Part shown: positions 8,701 through 16,456 of the stretch, in pieces | Layout of the letters: each line of letters begins with the position of its first letter | How positions within the stretch are numbered: the stretch's first letter is position 1 | NCBI GenBank assembly: GCA_046964515.1 | Contig: JBKUYM010000001.1 | Coordinates: 310,001 to 374,000 of the forward strand | Direction of reading: 5' to 3' | From: UMGS1663 sp046964515 | Lineage (GTDB): Bacteria > Bacillota > Clostridia > TANB77 > CAG-508 | DNA: 64,000 nucleotides | Made by a program: the position numbers and the translations under genes | Notes under the pieces: model-generated | What the model saw: only the letters and a program-made list of their open reading frames with translations | Told to the model about the DNA's origin: nothing | Database searches by the model: none

Positions 8701-10071
8701 AGCAAAAGTTTCAATAAAAGAGCCACAACCAGAAGAACAAGCTTCATTTAACATGATATTGTCAATAACACCTTTTTTCATTTTTATGTATTTCATATCT
8801 TGTCCACCAATATCTACAATACTAGAGACATTTGGCATAAATTCTTTTGCAGCTGTATAATGGGCAATGGTTTCTATTTCATTTAGATCTACATTTAAAG
8901 CTGTTTGAATAAGTTTTTCACCATAACCTGTAACTCCACTATAACGAATGGTTACATTTTTAGGAAGTATATGATACATAGTTTTTAACATCTTAATAAC
9001 ACTTTGTAAAGGATTTCCTTCGTTACTTCCATATAGTGAATACAATAATTTACCCTCTTTATCTATCACAACTAACTTTGTAGTAGTAGAACCAGCATCA
9101 ATTCCAACGAATATGTCACCTTGATAAGTGGATAAATCTCCTCTTTTTACTTTATCTTGTTCATGTCTTTGTTTAAACTCTTCATAATCTGCATCAATAG
9201 AAAATAAAGGCGATAGGGGATTTGTAGTATCATCATGTGATTGTCTTAAAACATCTATTTTACTTTGTAATTTTTGAATAGATACGCGGTGAGCAGTTAG
9301 GGAGTCTAGAGCAGCACCTTTTGCTACTAATAAGTGAGCCTCTTCGGGAATAATAATATGTTCTGGTGTTAAATTTAGAGTCTCAATAAATCTTTGCCTT
9401 AATTCAGACAAATAATTTAAAGGTCCACCTAAAAAAGCAACTGAACCACGAATTGGTCTACCACAAGCAAGACCACTAATCGTTTGATTAACAACAGCCT
9501 GAAAAATAGAGGCAGCAATATCTTCTTTTGCAGCGCCTTCATTTAATAATGGTTGTATGTCTGTTTTGGCAAAAACACCACAACGAGAGGCAATTGGATA
9601 AATCATTTTATGATTCTTTGATAATTCATTAAGACCAGAAGTATCCGTATTTAATAAAGAAGCCATCTGATCAATAAATGCACCTGTACCACCAGCACAT
9701 GTTCCATTCATTCTTTGTTCTATAAATTTATCAAAATAAATGATTTTAGCATCTTCACCACCTAATTCTATAACGACATCTGTTTTAGGAATATATTTTT
9801 CTACTGCACGTTTACAAGAAACTACCTCTTGGATAAAAGGTAAATCTAAGAATTTGGCAGCAGACATAGCTCCAGAACCTGTTAAAGCAATTGTAAATTC
9901 TGCATCTGAATATTGTTCTATTAAAGCTTCTAAGACATGACAAATTGTATTTTTAGTATCTGAAAAATGTCTTTGATAATCTGTATATATCGTATTTAAA
10001 TCTTCATCCATGACAGCAATTTTAACTGTCGTTGAACCAACATCTAAACCTATATGTAATAATTTGCTCAT
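5737..10071 (-). CDS. Giant 2-hydroxyacyl-CoA dehydratase activase-type fusion protein
   Basis: This 1444-residue protein joins two ASKHA (BadF/HgdC-type) ATPase modules to DUF2229 and a HgdB-like C-terminus. Module 1 has GLDVGSTTVKIAV, LGGEDAK, CAGGTGAF and SRCGVF. Module 2 has GIDAGSTTTKLVV, IGGQDMK, CSSGCGSF and SRCTVF. In each, the two Cys are the pattern that carries the bridging [4Fe-4S] cluster in HgdC. A CNGCENHC cluster near residue 660 precedes DUF2229 (GIPRVLNMYEDYPFW), and the C-terminal third has CYPSILTTGQM. Family knowledge says such proteins perform ATP-driven low-potential electron transfer. The true acceptor is unknown, since no dehydratase subunits or double-cubane partner lie nearby. 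It is monocistronic with its own promoter. Confidence 0.88.
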   Translation of the reverse strand: MSKLLHIGLDVGSTTVKIAVMDEDLNTIYTDYQRHFSDTKNTICHVLEALIEQYSDAEFTIALTGSGAMSAAKFLDLPFIQEVVSCKRAVEKYIPKTDVVIELGGEDAKIIYFDKFIEQRMNGTCAGGTGAFIDQMASLLNTDTSGLNELSKNHKMIYPIASRCGVFAKTDIQPLLNEGAAKEDIAASIFQAVVNQTISGLACGRPIRGSVAFLGGPLNYLSELRQRFIETLNLTPEHIIIPEEAHLLVAKGAALDSLTAHRVSIQKLQSKIDVLRQSHDDTTNPLSPLFSIDADYEEFKQRHEQDKVKRGDLSTYQGDIFVGIDAGSTTTKLVVIDKEGKLLYSLYGSNEGNPLQSVIKMLKTMYHILPKNVTIRYSGVTGYGEKLIQTALNVDLNEIETIAHYTAAKEFMPNVSSIVDIGGQDMKYIKMKKGVIDNIMLNEACSSGCGSFIETFAKSLNLSIEEFVNAAIEARRPVDLGSRCTVFMNSKIKQAQKEGYSVGDISAGLSYSVIKNAIQKVMKVRDIKTLGSHIVVQGGTFYNDAVLRAFELIVGRNVVRPDIAGLMGAYGAALLAKEQYESNMDMEYSSTLLKIEELDKLQIQTSHVRCNGCENHCLLTINKFSNGSKYISGNRCEKGAGNLSEKKDLPNIMKYKYDRLFHYQPLKEENAPRGTIGIPRVLNMYEDYPFWFTFLTNLGFRVIISEKSNRKTYEKGIESMPSESVCFPAKLSHGHIIGLINEGIKTIFYPCVPYSRKEYEKADNHYNCPIVISYSEVLKNNVEELKDKQIKFLNPFLPFEAKPLAEAIMDLPEFEEYHFTKKELLEAANKAEIEYQNYKDDIRKKGEETLAYINQNNLHGIVLAGRPYHTDPEVNHGIDTLITSLGLCVLTEDSISHLSQAKRPLRVVDQWVYHARLYAAADFVGKQDNLELVQLNSFGCGVDAVTTDQVEEILSSYGKMYTLIKIDEINNLGAVRIRIRSLLASMKKRKSMKQFSELSGDYECNKKVFTKDMKKDYTILIPQMAPIHFELLESAVRSSGYHVELLRNCTEHTVETGLKYVNNDACYPSILTTGQMIEALQSGKYDLNKTALIMSQTGGGCRATNYIGFIRKALKDAGFENVPVISFNVVGMEKMPGFKITIPLMERLLKMVVYADLLQKMLTKNRAYEIHKGESQKLFDLWMDKCKKLLEKSTMKEFKQSIYDMVNDFEKIELDTSIQKPKVGIVGEVLIKYHPFGNNFVADKLEQEGAEVILPDFMGFVKFIATHKITFNQLIKTDKVKAKVFKTAIKLIDILEKDERIALESSKKGYLPPCNIWDLEDKVKNILSIGNQTGEGWFLTAEMVEYIEHGIPNIVCVQPFACLPNHVVGKGVIKTIRSQYPEANISPIDYDPGASEANQTNRIKLLMTVAKDNLSQIQKSKIAIEKENKNNISIQETKNVIEKK

Positions 10072-10126
10072 AAGAGTAAGCTCCTTTCATAAGATATAGT
10101 ATAAAAAATCATACTAAATCACTATA

Positions 10127-10155
10127 ATTGTATACGCAAATGGGGATTTTGTCAA
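10127..10155 (-). promoter_or_regulatory. Sigma-A promoter of the activase fusion gene
   Basis: On the minus strand, TTGACA (10150-10155), a 17 bp spacer and TACAAT (10127-10132). The leader to the ATG at 10071 is about 50 bases and carries AAAGGAG. Confidence 0.75.
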
Positions 10156-10278
10156 ACTTTTTAACATAAGTTTAGAGTGGAAATTTATAACAAAATAAAA
10201 TAAAAAATAAGAAATTTATAGTTCTAAAATAAACTTGTCTATCATAGCTATTATTAAATAAAAGAAGGGGGAATGAAA

Positions 10279-10827
10279 GTGGACTTAAAACGATTCATTA
10301 TTATTTTTAGTATTATTTTAATAATTATAGTTATAGGAGTAAGTATTTATTTTTTTGTGATGCAACCAAAAAAGGAAGAAATAACAGAATACGTACCAGA
10401 AGAAGAAATATCAGAAGAACAAATGAGACAGACAATGGTTTCTTTATATTTTAAAAATGGAAAAGAAGTTGTACCAGAGGCAAGATTAATGGATGTAAAG
10501 CAACTTATGGAGAATCCATATGAAGAAATTTTAAAAATGTTAATAGAAGGACCAAAGAATGAAAAATTAGAAAAAACAATTCCAGAAGGTACAAAAATAA
10601 ATAAAGTAGAAAAACAAGGAGAAAATTTAATAATTGATTTTTCAGAACAATTTATTAATCATCCTATAGGTGGAGAGGAAGAAGAAAATTTAACAATAAA
10701 ATCAATTGTAAATACTTTAACAGAATTAACAGAAATTAATGGCATAAAAATAAAAATAAATGGTGAAGAAAATAAAGAATTTAAAGATGGAAAAGTAAAT
10801 TTTAAAGAATTATTTATAAGAAAATAA
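10279..10827 (+). CDS. GerMN-domain lipoprotein-like/membrane protein
   Basis: This is a single-pass membrane protein with an N-terminal hydrophobic helix (about residues 6-28), an acidic linker and a C-terminal GerMN domain (TMVSLYFKNG, VPEARLM, LIEGPKNEKL, LIIDFSEQF, SIVNTLTEL). GerMN domains occur in the sporulation/germination protein GerM and in extracytoplasmic cell-envelope proteins. Start choice: GTG 10279 lies seven bases after AAGGGGG, while ATG at 10273 is only two bases from it. It is followed by a gene-free stretch, so it is likely monocistronic. A role in the spore envelope is plausible from the family and the other sporulation genes in the window, but is not shown directly. Confidence 0.78.
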   Translation: MDLKRFIIIFSIILIIIVIGVSIYFFVMQPKKEEITEYVPEEEISEEQMRQTMVSLYFKNGKEVVPEARLMDVKQLMENPYEEILKMLIEGPKNEKLEKTIPEGTKINKVEKQGENLIIDFSEQFINHPIGGEEEENLTIKSIVNTLTELTEINGIKIKINGEENKEFKDGKVNFKELFIRK

Positions 10828-11308
10828 TATAAGGATGAATAAAAAAATATAATTTAGAAAAATAAAATAAATGAATAAAAAATAATCAATAAAATTTACA
10901 AAAAGACAAAAAAAGATAGGTAGAATTAAAATAAAAATAGACTAGCTTCATAAAAAAGAATAAAAAAGCGAAAAGATATTTAGCAAAAAAAGTAGAGTAA
11001 ACGTATCGGAGAAAAAAGAAAGCGCAAAAATGGATAAAATGGAAAAAAGAATTACATAATTTAAAAAATAGAAAAAAGGGATAGCAAATAGAAAAGGAGA
11101 ATAACAATTAGACAAAATGAAGAAATAGATAATATAAATAGTAAAAACTATAAAATAACACAAATAATAGTAAAAATAGATAATAAAATATATTATAAAA
11201 AATAAATTAAATAATATATCAAAAAATAAAAATTAATTATATTTTTTATAATATAATTTAATATATAAAAAAATCTATTAATAAAAAAATAAATAATAAA
11301 ACTACATT
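10828..11308. other. Gene-free AT-rich stretch
   Basis: This is an A-rich plus strand with no supported gene. The open frames on the minus strand (10886-11163) are Phe/Leu/Tyr-rich translations of poly-purine sequence with no ribosome site, and are rejected. No strong hairpin was seen before the terminator at 11309. Confidence 0.55.
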
Positions 11309-11344
11309 AAAATAAAATAAATCTTTTGAGATTTATTTTATTTT
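11309..11344 (-). terminator. Terminator of the small Cys-rich gene
   Basis: A 15 bp perfect stem (11310-11324 with 11329-11343, loop of four) lies directly after the minus-strand stop at 11346 and has a T-rich tail on the minus strand. Confidence 0.7.
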
Positions 11345-11345
11345 A

Positions 11346-11528
11346 TTATTTAAAAAATTTATATAAATTAATACACTTTATAGTTTTTCTAAAATTGCAT
11401 AAAAAAGTTTCTACTTGAAAAAGAGAATCTAAAGGAGAAGAGGTACAATTGTTATTTTTACAAGTATTTGAATGACAATTTATTTTATTATGATAATATT
11501 TATTTTTCTGAAAACCATTTATATTCAT
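11346..11528 (-). CDS. Small cysteine-rich protein, 60 residues
   Basis: The start ATG at 11528 has AAGGAG eight bases upstream on the minus strand, and the stop is immediately followed by a perfect terminator hairpin, so this short frame is a real unit. It contains INCHSNTCKNNNC, with three Cys in a 10-residue span, then FLCNFRKTIKCINLYKFFK with two more. The spacing suggests a small metal-binding or disulfide knot, but the protein is not recognised as a named family. There is no signal peptide. It is divergent from the trmN6-rsmI pair, sharing a roughly 90 bp intergenic region. Confidence 0.6.
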   Translation of the reverse strand: MNINGFQKNKYYHNKINCHSNTCKNNNCTSSPLDSLFQVETFLCNFRKTIKCINLYKFFK

Positions 11529-11622
11529 AGAATATACTCCTTAACAAAATTTCAATAAAATGTTTCTTATTTTATTAATTTAATATATAATATGTAAAAA
11601 AGAAGAAAAGGTTGAAGAAATA

Positions 11623-12363
11623 ATGGAAGTTATAAAAGAAGAAGAAAGAATTGATGATTTAGAATATAAAGGTTTAAAAATTATACAAAATAAAAATGGT
11701 TTTTGTTTTGGAATAGATAGTATTTTATTATCTGATTTTGCAAAAGATATCAAAAAAGATGCAAAAGTAATTGATTTAGGTACAGGAACTGGCATTTTAA
11801 GTATATTATTGTCAGTAAAAACAGATTTGAAAAAAATATATGGTATAGAGGTGCAAGAAGAAGTGGCACAAATGGCAAGCAGAAGTGTACTTTTAAATCA
11901 TTTAGAAGAAAAAGTAGAAGTAATACATGCCAATATAAAGAATATAGAAAAACATTTGGAAAAGGAAACATTTGATGCAATTGTTACAAATCCACCATAT
12001 AAAAAAATAGACACCGGTATTACAAATGAAAGTGAAAATAAGAAAATAGCTAGACATGAAATAGAAGCAAATTTAAAAGATTTTATAGAAATAAGTTTTA
12101 AAATGTTAAAAGATAAAGGTACACTTTATATGGTCCATCGAACAGAAAGATTAGTAGATATTTTATATGAAATGCGTCAACATAAAATAGAACCAAAAGA
12201 AATTAGATTTATACATTCTAAAATAGGTACAAAACCAATTTTAGTACTAATAAAAGCAATAAAAAATGGAAAATCATTTTTAAAAGTAAGAGAACCGTTA
12301 TATATATATGAAGATAATGGGGATTATACACAAGAAATACTAAAAATATATCATAAAATATAA
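11623..12363 (+). CDS. trmN6: tRNA1(Val) (adenine(37)-N6)-methyltransferase-like
   Basis: This is a SAM-dependent N6-adenine methyltransferase of the TrmN6/YfiC family (COG4123). It shows the N-terminal GFCFGIDSILLSDFA signature, SAM motif I VIDLGTGTGILSILLS (about residues 46-61) and the catalytic NPPY in VTNPPYKK (about residue 125). The normal length is about 246. It overlaps no neighbour but sits 11 bases before rsmI, the usual clostridial pairing, so the two are co-transcribed and both act in RNA modification. The exact tRNA target is assigned by family only. Confidence 0.87.
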   Translation: MEVIKEEERIDDLEYKGLKIIQNKNGFCFGIDSILLSDFAKDIKKDAKVIDLGTGTGILSILLSVKTDLKKIYGIEVQEEVAQMASRSVLLNHLEEKVEVIHANIKNIEKHLEKETFDAIVTNPPYKKIDTGITNESENKKIARHEIEANLKDFIEISFKMLKDKGTLYMVHRTERLVDILYEMRQHKIEPKEIRFIHSKIGTKPILVLIKAIKNGKSFLKVREPLYIYEDNGDYTQEILKIYHKI

Positions 12364-12374
12364 AAGGAGAAGAA

Positions 12375-13196
12375 ATGAACGGAAAAATATATTTAGTAGC
12401 TACCCCTATAGGGAATTTAGAAGATATTACTTTAAGAGCTTTAAGAATTTTAAAAGAAGTCGATTTAATTGCAGCAGAGGACACAAGACATACATTAAAA
12501 TTATTAAATCACTACCAAATTACAAAACCTTTATATAGTTATCATAGACATAATGAAGAAATAAAGACAGATTTTTTAATAGAAAAAGTAAAAGAAGGTC
12601 AGAACATAGCTATCGTATCAGATGCAGGAACTCCGGTTATTTGTGATCCAGGAGAACAAATTGTCAAAGAAGCTTTAAAAGAGAATATAGAAGTAATACC
12701 TATTCCAGGAGCTTGTGCCTTTGTAAATGCATTAATAGCCTCTGGATTAGACACAAAAGAATTTTGTTTTTATGGATTTCTATCTACGAATAAAAAATTA
12801 AAAAAAGAAAAGCTAGAGAGAATCAAGACAGAAAATAAAACGATTATTTTATATGAAGCACCCCATAAATTAAAAACAACTTTAGAAGAAATCAAAAATA
12901 TTTTTGGAGATAGAAAAGTGGTAATTGCTAGAGAATTAACAAAAATACATGAGGAATTTATAAGAGGAACTTTATCAGAAGTAATAGAAAAATATACAGA
13001 GCCAAAAGGGGAACACATTTTATTAATAGAAGCAAATCCAGAAAATGAAAAGCAGATAGAAGAAGAGATACCTATAGAAATATTATATAAAAAATATCAA
13101 GAGGAAGGACTTTCGAAAAATGAAATTATAAAAAAGATAGCAAAGCAAAAAGGTGTAAACAAAAATGAAATATATCAAAAATTTATTAAAAAGTAA
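12375..13196 (+). CDS. rsmI: 16S rRNA (cytidine(1402)-2'-O)-methyltransferase RsmI
   Basis: RsmI 2'-O-methylates C1402 in the ribosomal P site. The sequence has all tetrapyrrole-methylase-fold signatures: LVATPIGNLEDITLRAL at the N-terminus, AAEDTRHT, SDAGTPVICDPG, PGACAFVNALIASG and the C-terminal helical extension. Length is 273, usual for the family. AAAAGGAG lies six bases before the ATG. It is second in the trmN6-rsmI operon and ends at a bidirectional terminator shared with abrB. Confidence 0.95.
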   Translation: MNGKIYLVATPIGNLEDITLRALRILKEVDLIAAEDTRHTLKLLNHYQITKPLYSYHRHNEEIKTDFLIEKVKEGQNIAIVSDAGTPVICDPGEQIVKEALKENIEVIPIPGACAFVNALIASGLDTKEFCFYGFLSTNKKLKKEKLERIKTENKTIILYEAPHKLKTTLEEIKNIFGDRKVVIARELTKIHEEFIRGTLSEVIEKYTEPKGEHILLIEANPENEKQIEEEIPIEILYKKYQEEGLSKNEIIKKIAKQKGVNKNEIYQKFIKK

Positions 13197-13227
13197 AAAA
13201 ATAAGTAGGATTTACCTACTTTTTTTA
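13197..13227. terminator. Bidirectional terminator rsmI/abrB
   Basis: AAGTAGG (13203-13209), a five-base loop and CCTACTT (13215-13221) are flanked by an A-run and a T-run, serving both convergent genes. Confidence 0.8.
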
Positions 13228-13482
13228 TTCTTGTTTCTCATTTATATCACTAAGTTGTTTTAAACATTTATTACAGATTAATTTTCCTTTATAATCAACG
13301 AGTTTTTTAGTATTACCGCAAAAAAGACAAGACTTCTCATATTTTTTTAATATAATTGAAGAACCATCTACATATATTTCAATAGGGTCTTTTTCTGCAA
13401 TTTGAAATTGATTTCTTATTTCTATTGGAATAACAACTCTTCCTAACTCGTCGACTTTTCTTATAATTCCAGTTGACTTCAT
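13225..13482 (-). CDS. AbrB/SpoVT-type transition-state regulator with C-terminal zinc ribbon
   Basis: This 85-residue protein has the swapped-hairpin AbrB DNA-binding domain (MKSTGIIRKVDELGRVVIP, IEIRNQFQI, IEIYVDGSSIILKKYE) followed by a four-Cys zinc-ribbon-like tail (CLFCGN ... CNKC). This two-part layout is common in clostridial AbrB paralogues that act as dimeric regulators of transition to stationary phase or sporulation. AAGGAGGATATT precedes the ATG. It is divergent from spmAB, so the 200 bp between them probably carries both promoters and may be a site of autoregulation. Confidence 0.9.
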   Translation of the reverse strand: MKSTGIIRKVDELGRVVIPIEIRNQFQIAEKDPIEIYVDGSSIILKKYEKSCLFCGNTKKLVDYKGKLICNKCLKQLSDINEKQE

Positions 13483-13690
13483 TACAATATCCTCCTTTAT
13501 CCGTCAAATTTCGACAAAATATTCTATAATCATGATAACACAATTTCTGTAAAAACGCAACAAAAAGAAAGCAAATAGCATAATTATTTTTCGACAATTT
13601 CTGGAAAAACAGGAAATAAAACTATACATAAGTGGAAAAAACAAGAATATAATAGTAAAACAAATACGTAAAAAGGAGAGGAAATGTAGT

Positions 13691-14284
13691 ATGTTAAATA
13701 AAATATGGCCTATTTTTATTATGGTATCTTTTATATATGGGATACTAACTGGTAATGTGAATCAAATTAATCAATCTATTTTTGACTCTACAGCTAGTGC
13801 TGTACAATTGTCGATTACTTTTTTAGGTACAATTTGCTTATGGAATGGTATTATGCAAATAGCACAAAAAACAAGTTTAATTACAAAATTAACAAAGCTA
13901 TTAAAACCATTAATTCATTTCTTATTTCCTGAGATAAAAAATAATGAGAAGGCAAAAAAGGAAATAACGATGAATATGATTGCAAATTTGTTAGGTTTAG
14001 GGAATGCAGCAACGCCTTTAGGGCTAAAAGCAATGAAAACAATGCAAGAGGAAAATGTAAAAAAAGATACTGTATCAAATTCAATGGCTATGTTTATAGT
14101 ATTAAATACAGCATCTTTACAATTAATTCCAACAACAGTAATTGCAATTAGAGCATCCTTGAATTCTAATAATCCTTCACAAATTATTTTACCAGTATGG
14201 GGAGCAACCATTGCCGCTGCTGTAGCTGCTATATGTGTAACAAAAATATTTATCAGTAAAAGTAAAAGAAGGGAAGGAAGATGA
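13691..14284 (+). CDS. spmA: Spore maturation protein A
   Basis: This is an integral membrane protein of the nucleoside-recognition (Gate) domain family required with SpmB for spore core dehydration in Bacillus. The 197 residues hold several hydrophobic helices and the SpmA signature MIANLLGLGNAATPLGLKAM (about residues 95-114). It is followed after one base by spmB, so the pair is translationally coupled. AAAGGAGAGG precedes the ATG. The presence of the pair supports a spore-forming host. Confidence 0.93.
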   Translation: MLNKIWPIFIMVSFIYGILTGNVNQINQSIFDSTASAVQLSITFLGTICLWNGIMQIAQKTSLITKLTKLLKPLIHFLFPEIKNNEKAKKEITMNMIANLLGLGNAATPLGLKAMKTMQEENVKKDTVSNSMAMFIVLNTASLQLIPTTVIAIRASLNSNNPSQIILPVWGATIAAAVAAICVTKIFISKSKRREGR

Positions 14285-14285
14285 A

Positions 14286-14813
14286 ATGAATTTTGTAAAT
14301 TATATTTCTTCTATAGCAATACCAGGAATTATTTTATTAATTATTACTTATGGCTTTTTAGAGAAGAACAAGGTATTTGATACATTTATCGAGGGAGCAA
14401 AAGAAGGAATAGAAATTGTGTGGAAATTGTTTCCTACTCTAATTGCATTATTTGTTGCGATAGGTGCTTTAAGAAGTTCAGGTGTATTAGATGCTCTTAT
14501 AAAATGTATAGAACCTATTACAAATTTGTTACATATTCCAAGTCAAATTATGCCTTTGGCAATGGTAAGACCAATTTCAGGAAGTGCTTCTACGGCAGTA
14601 GCTACCGATATTATGACAAAGTTTGGGGTTGATTCAAAAATTGGTTTAATTGCTTCTACAATCATGGGATCTACAGAAACGACTTTTTATACAATAGCTA
14701 TTTATACAAGCTGTGTTGGAATAAAAAAAATTAGATTTGTTTTAGTAGCCGCGTTAATTGGCGATTTTGTTGGAATGCTTGCATCTGTAATAATATGGGG
14801 ATTTTTGTCGTAA
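14286..14813 (+). CDS. spmB: Spore maturation protein B
   Basis: This is the second Gate-domain membrane protein of the SpmAB pair, 175 residues. It shows the conserved FPTLIALFVAIGALRSSG segment, MVRPISGSAS and the GSTETTFYTIA motif of the SpmB family. The start ATG lies one base after the spmA stop, and the ribosome site GGAAGG is inside the end of spmA. Transcription seems to end nearby, since an unrelated promoter begins only nine bases after its stop. Confidence 0.93.
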   Translation: MNFVNYISSIAIPGIILLIITYGFLEKNKVFDTFIEGAKEGIEIVWKLFPTLIALFVAIGALRSSGVLDALIKCIEPITNLLHIPSQIMPLAMVRPISGSASTAVATDIMTKFGVDSKIGLIASTIMGSTETTFYTIAIYTSCVGIKKIRFVLVAALIGDFVGMLASVIIWGFLS

Positions 14814-14821
14814 AGTTTTTA

Positions 14822-14850
14822 TTGACAAATAAGAATAGCTGTAGTATTAT
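14822..14850 (+). promoter_or_regulatory. Orphan sigma-A promoter after spmB
   Basis: TTGACA (14822-14827), a 17 bp spacer and TATTAT (14845-14850) are near consensus, but no plus-strand gene follows. The next plus-strand CDS starts at 18750, and rlmH lies on the opposite strand. It may drive an untranslated RNA across 14857-15130. Confidence 0.6.
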
Positions 14851-14978
14851 GTATACAGTTTTTTCAAGGAAGTATTCAAATGTTATTTAAAATCTTTTTA
14901 TTTTGTTCTATGTATTATTTCAATAGAAAAATATTAGAAAAAATATTCGCTAAGAAAATTCTTAAAAAAATTTCACAA

Positions 14979-15006
14979 TAAAAAAAGATCTATGTATAAA
15001 TAGATC
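14979..15006 (-). terminator. Minus-strand terminator downstream of rlmH
   Basis: A GATCTAT/ATAGATC stem (arms 14987-14993 and 15000-15006) is followed on the minus strand by seven Ts. It lies about 145 bases after the rlmH stop, leaving room for the structured RNA between them. Confidence 0.7.
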
Positions 15007-15023
15007 ATAACTATGTTTTTATA

Positions 15024-15127
15024 TTTGTAGAGGGAACAAAAAAGATTAGGTATTATTTATAGCCCCCCTAAGGCATACAAAAATGTTATCCTAAAATTTT
15101 AATTTATAAGCCCCTTCCCTCTACAAA
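15024..15127 (-). ncRNA. Candidate structured RNA in the rlmH 3' region
   Basis: A perfect 13 bp closing stem (15024-15036 with 15115-15127) encloses about 78 bases with G/C-rich tracts that stand out from the AT-rich surroundings, including a GGGGGGCTATAAAT and a GGGGCTTATAAATT element on the minus strand. A terminator follows on the minus strand at 14979-15006. The long imperfect hairpin outline recalls 6S RNA, but the size is small and I cannot confirm the family. A plus-strand transcript from the orphan promoter at 14822 is the alternative. Confidence 0.4.
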
Positions 15128-15151
15128 ATCCTCATATATTTTATTCCAATC

Positions 15152-15631
15152 TCATCGATGATAAGTTTCATGGTTAGCTATTTTAAAAGCTCTAAATAAT
15201 TGTTCCAGAAGAAATAAACGAATCAATTGATGAGGAAATGTCATTTTAGAAAAACAAATCCTTTCATGACAAATATCTAATAAATTATCCGTCATACCAA
15301 GTGTACCACCAATAATAAAGGTAATATGACTATGTGTTAAAGGAATCGTGGTTATCTTTTCAGAAAATTGCTCTGAGGTATATTGTTTTCCTTTTAGATC
15401 TAAAGCGATTATATAACTATCTTTTTTTATATGTTCTAAAATTTGGATAGATTCCTTCTTCTTAATTTCTTCTATAATAGAATCATTTAGGATACTAGGG
15501 ATTTTTTCATCCGGCAATTCTGTAATTTGTAAGTGACAATATTTAGAAAGTCTTTTAGAGTATTCTTGTATAGCCGCTTTTAGATAGAATTCTTTTAACT
15601 TTCCAATACAAACAATATCAATATGTAACAT
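15152..15631 (-). CDS. rlmH: 23S rRNA (pseudouridine(1915)-N3)-methyltransferase RlmH
   Basis: This SPOUT-fold dimeric methyltransferase modifies helix 69 of 23S rRNA. The 159-residue protein shows the RlmH motifs VCIGKLKEFYLKAAIQEY at the N-terminus, IALDLKGKQYTSEQF, FIIGGTLGM (the SAM-binding knot) and the ending FRAFKIANHETYHR, close to the usual R-A-x-x-I-x-x-x-x-YHR. It is the last gene of the minus-strand group after the MBL-fold hydrolase, with an 11 base gap. Confidence 0.94.
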   Translation of the reverse strand: MLHIDIVCIGKLKEFYLKAAIQEYSKRLSKYCHLQITELPDEKIPSILNDSIIEEIKKKESIQILEHIKKDSYIIALDLKGKQYTSEQFSEKITTIPLTHSHITFIIGGTLGMTDNLLDICHERICFSKMTFPHQLIRLFLLEQLFRAFKIANHETYHR

Positions 15632-15642
15632 AAAAAACCTTT

Positions 15643-16431
15643 CTAACTAACATTTATAACAGGACTAATAGCATATCGATTGGCAACGCTCAAATGAAGA
15701 GAACTTTCATCCAAATGATTTTCTATTAATTGTTCTACCACTGTTTTATAAGCCAGTTCTGGAAAATTATTTTCTTTGCTTAAATGCCCAAGCATAACAT
15801 GATTTAAGCCAGAATTTAATAAGTAAGAAATTGTTTTTCCAGCCATGTCATTAGATAAGTGACCATTAGGTCCAGAAATACGTTGTTTTAATAAGTAAGG
15901 ATAAGAAGAACATTTTAAAATTTCTGGATCATAATTTGCTTCTAATAAAATAAAACGGCTATTAGCTAAATGTTGCATAATTTGTTCATTCATATGACCA
16001 ATATCAGTAGCAATACTTATTTTTTTGTCTTTATGAATAATATTAAATCCACAAGGATTAGCTGCATCATGAGGAATAGAAAATGGTAGAATTTCAAAAT
16101 CACCAATTTTAAAAGGGGAAAACAAAAATTCTTTTCTATTTTCTTTCTCTATTTTTTCTTTTTGTGTTGGCATAGCGTTCCATGTTTCCAAATTTGCATA
16201 AACGGGTACATTATATTTTTTAGAAAAAGTACCTAAGCCTTTTATGTGATCAGAATGTTCATGGGTAATTAAAACAGCATCTATTTGTTCAGGTTCAATT
16301 TGTAATGAACGAAGTGCTTCTGCTATTTTTTTAGCGCTTTCACCAACATCAATTAAAATTTTAGTATGTTCTGTTTGGACGATGGAGCAATTTCCTGTAC
16401 TGCCACTAAATAAACTATAAAATTGAAACAT
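15643..16431 (-). CDS. MBL-fold metallohydrolase, YycJ/WalJ family
   Basis: This metallo-beta-lactamase-fold protein has the family signature SLFSGSTGNCSIV at its start and metal-binding THEHSDH (about residue 60). Further ligands lie in HDAANPCGF, ATDIGH and LGHLSKEN. In Bacillus, YycJ/WalJ belongs to the WalRK neighbourhood and is linked to cell-wall and DNA-replication coordination with 5'-3' exonuclease-like features. I choose ATG 16431, since AAAGG lies nine bases upstream, whereas ATG 16440 overlaps that site. It follows murA by about 25 bases and precedes rlmH by 11, so a cotranscribed block is likely. Confidence 0.88.
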   Translation of the reverse strand: MFQFYSLFSGSTGNCSIVQTEHTKILIDVGESAKKIAEALRSLQIEPEQIDAVLITHEHSDHIKGLGTFSKKYNVPVYANLETWNAMPTQKEKIEKENRKEFLFSPFKIGDFEILPFSIPHDAANPCGFNIIHKDKKISIATDIGHMNEQIMQHLANSRFILLEANYDPEILKCSSYPYLLKQRISGPNGHLSNDMAGKTISYLLNSGLNHVMLGHLSKENNFPELAYKTVVEQLIENHLDESSLHLSVANRYAISPVINVS

Positions 16432-16456
16432 AAATTTCATCCTTTGCTTTTTTCAT

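Noticed and set aside
10886..11163. Minus-strand open frames of 71-73 codons
   Set aside because: They are Phe/Leu/Tyr-rich translations of a poly-purine stretch without a ribosome site.
15024..15127. preQ1 or other named riboswitch
   Set aside because: The consensus bases are absent and the hairpin is not upstream of a suitable gene.
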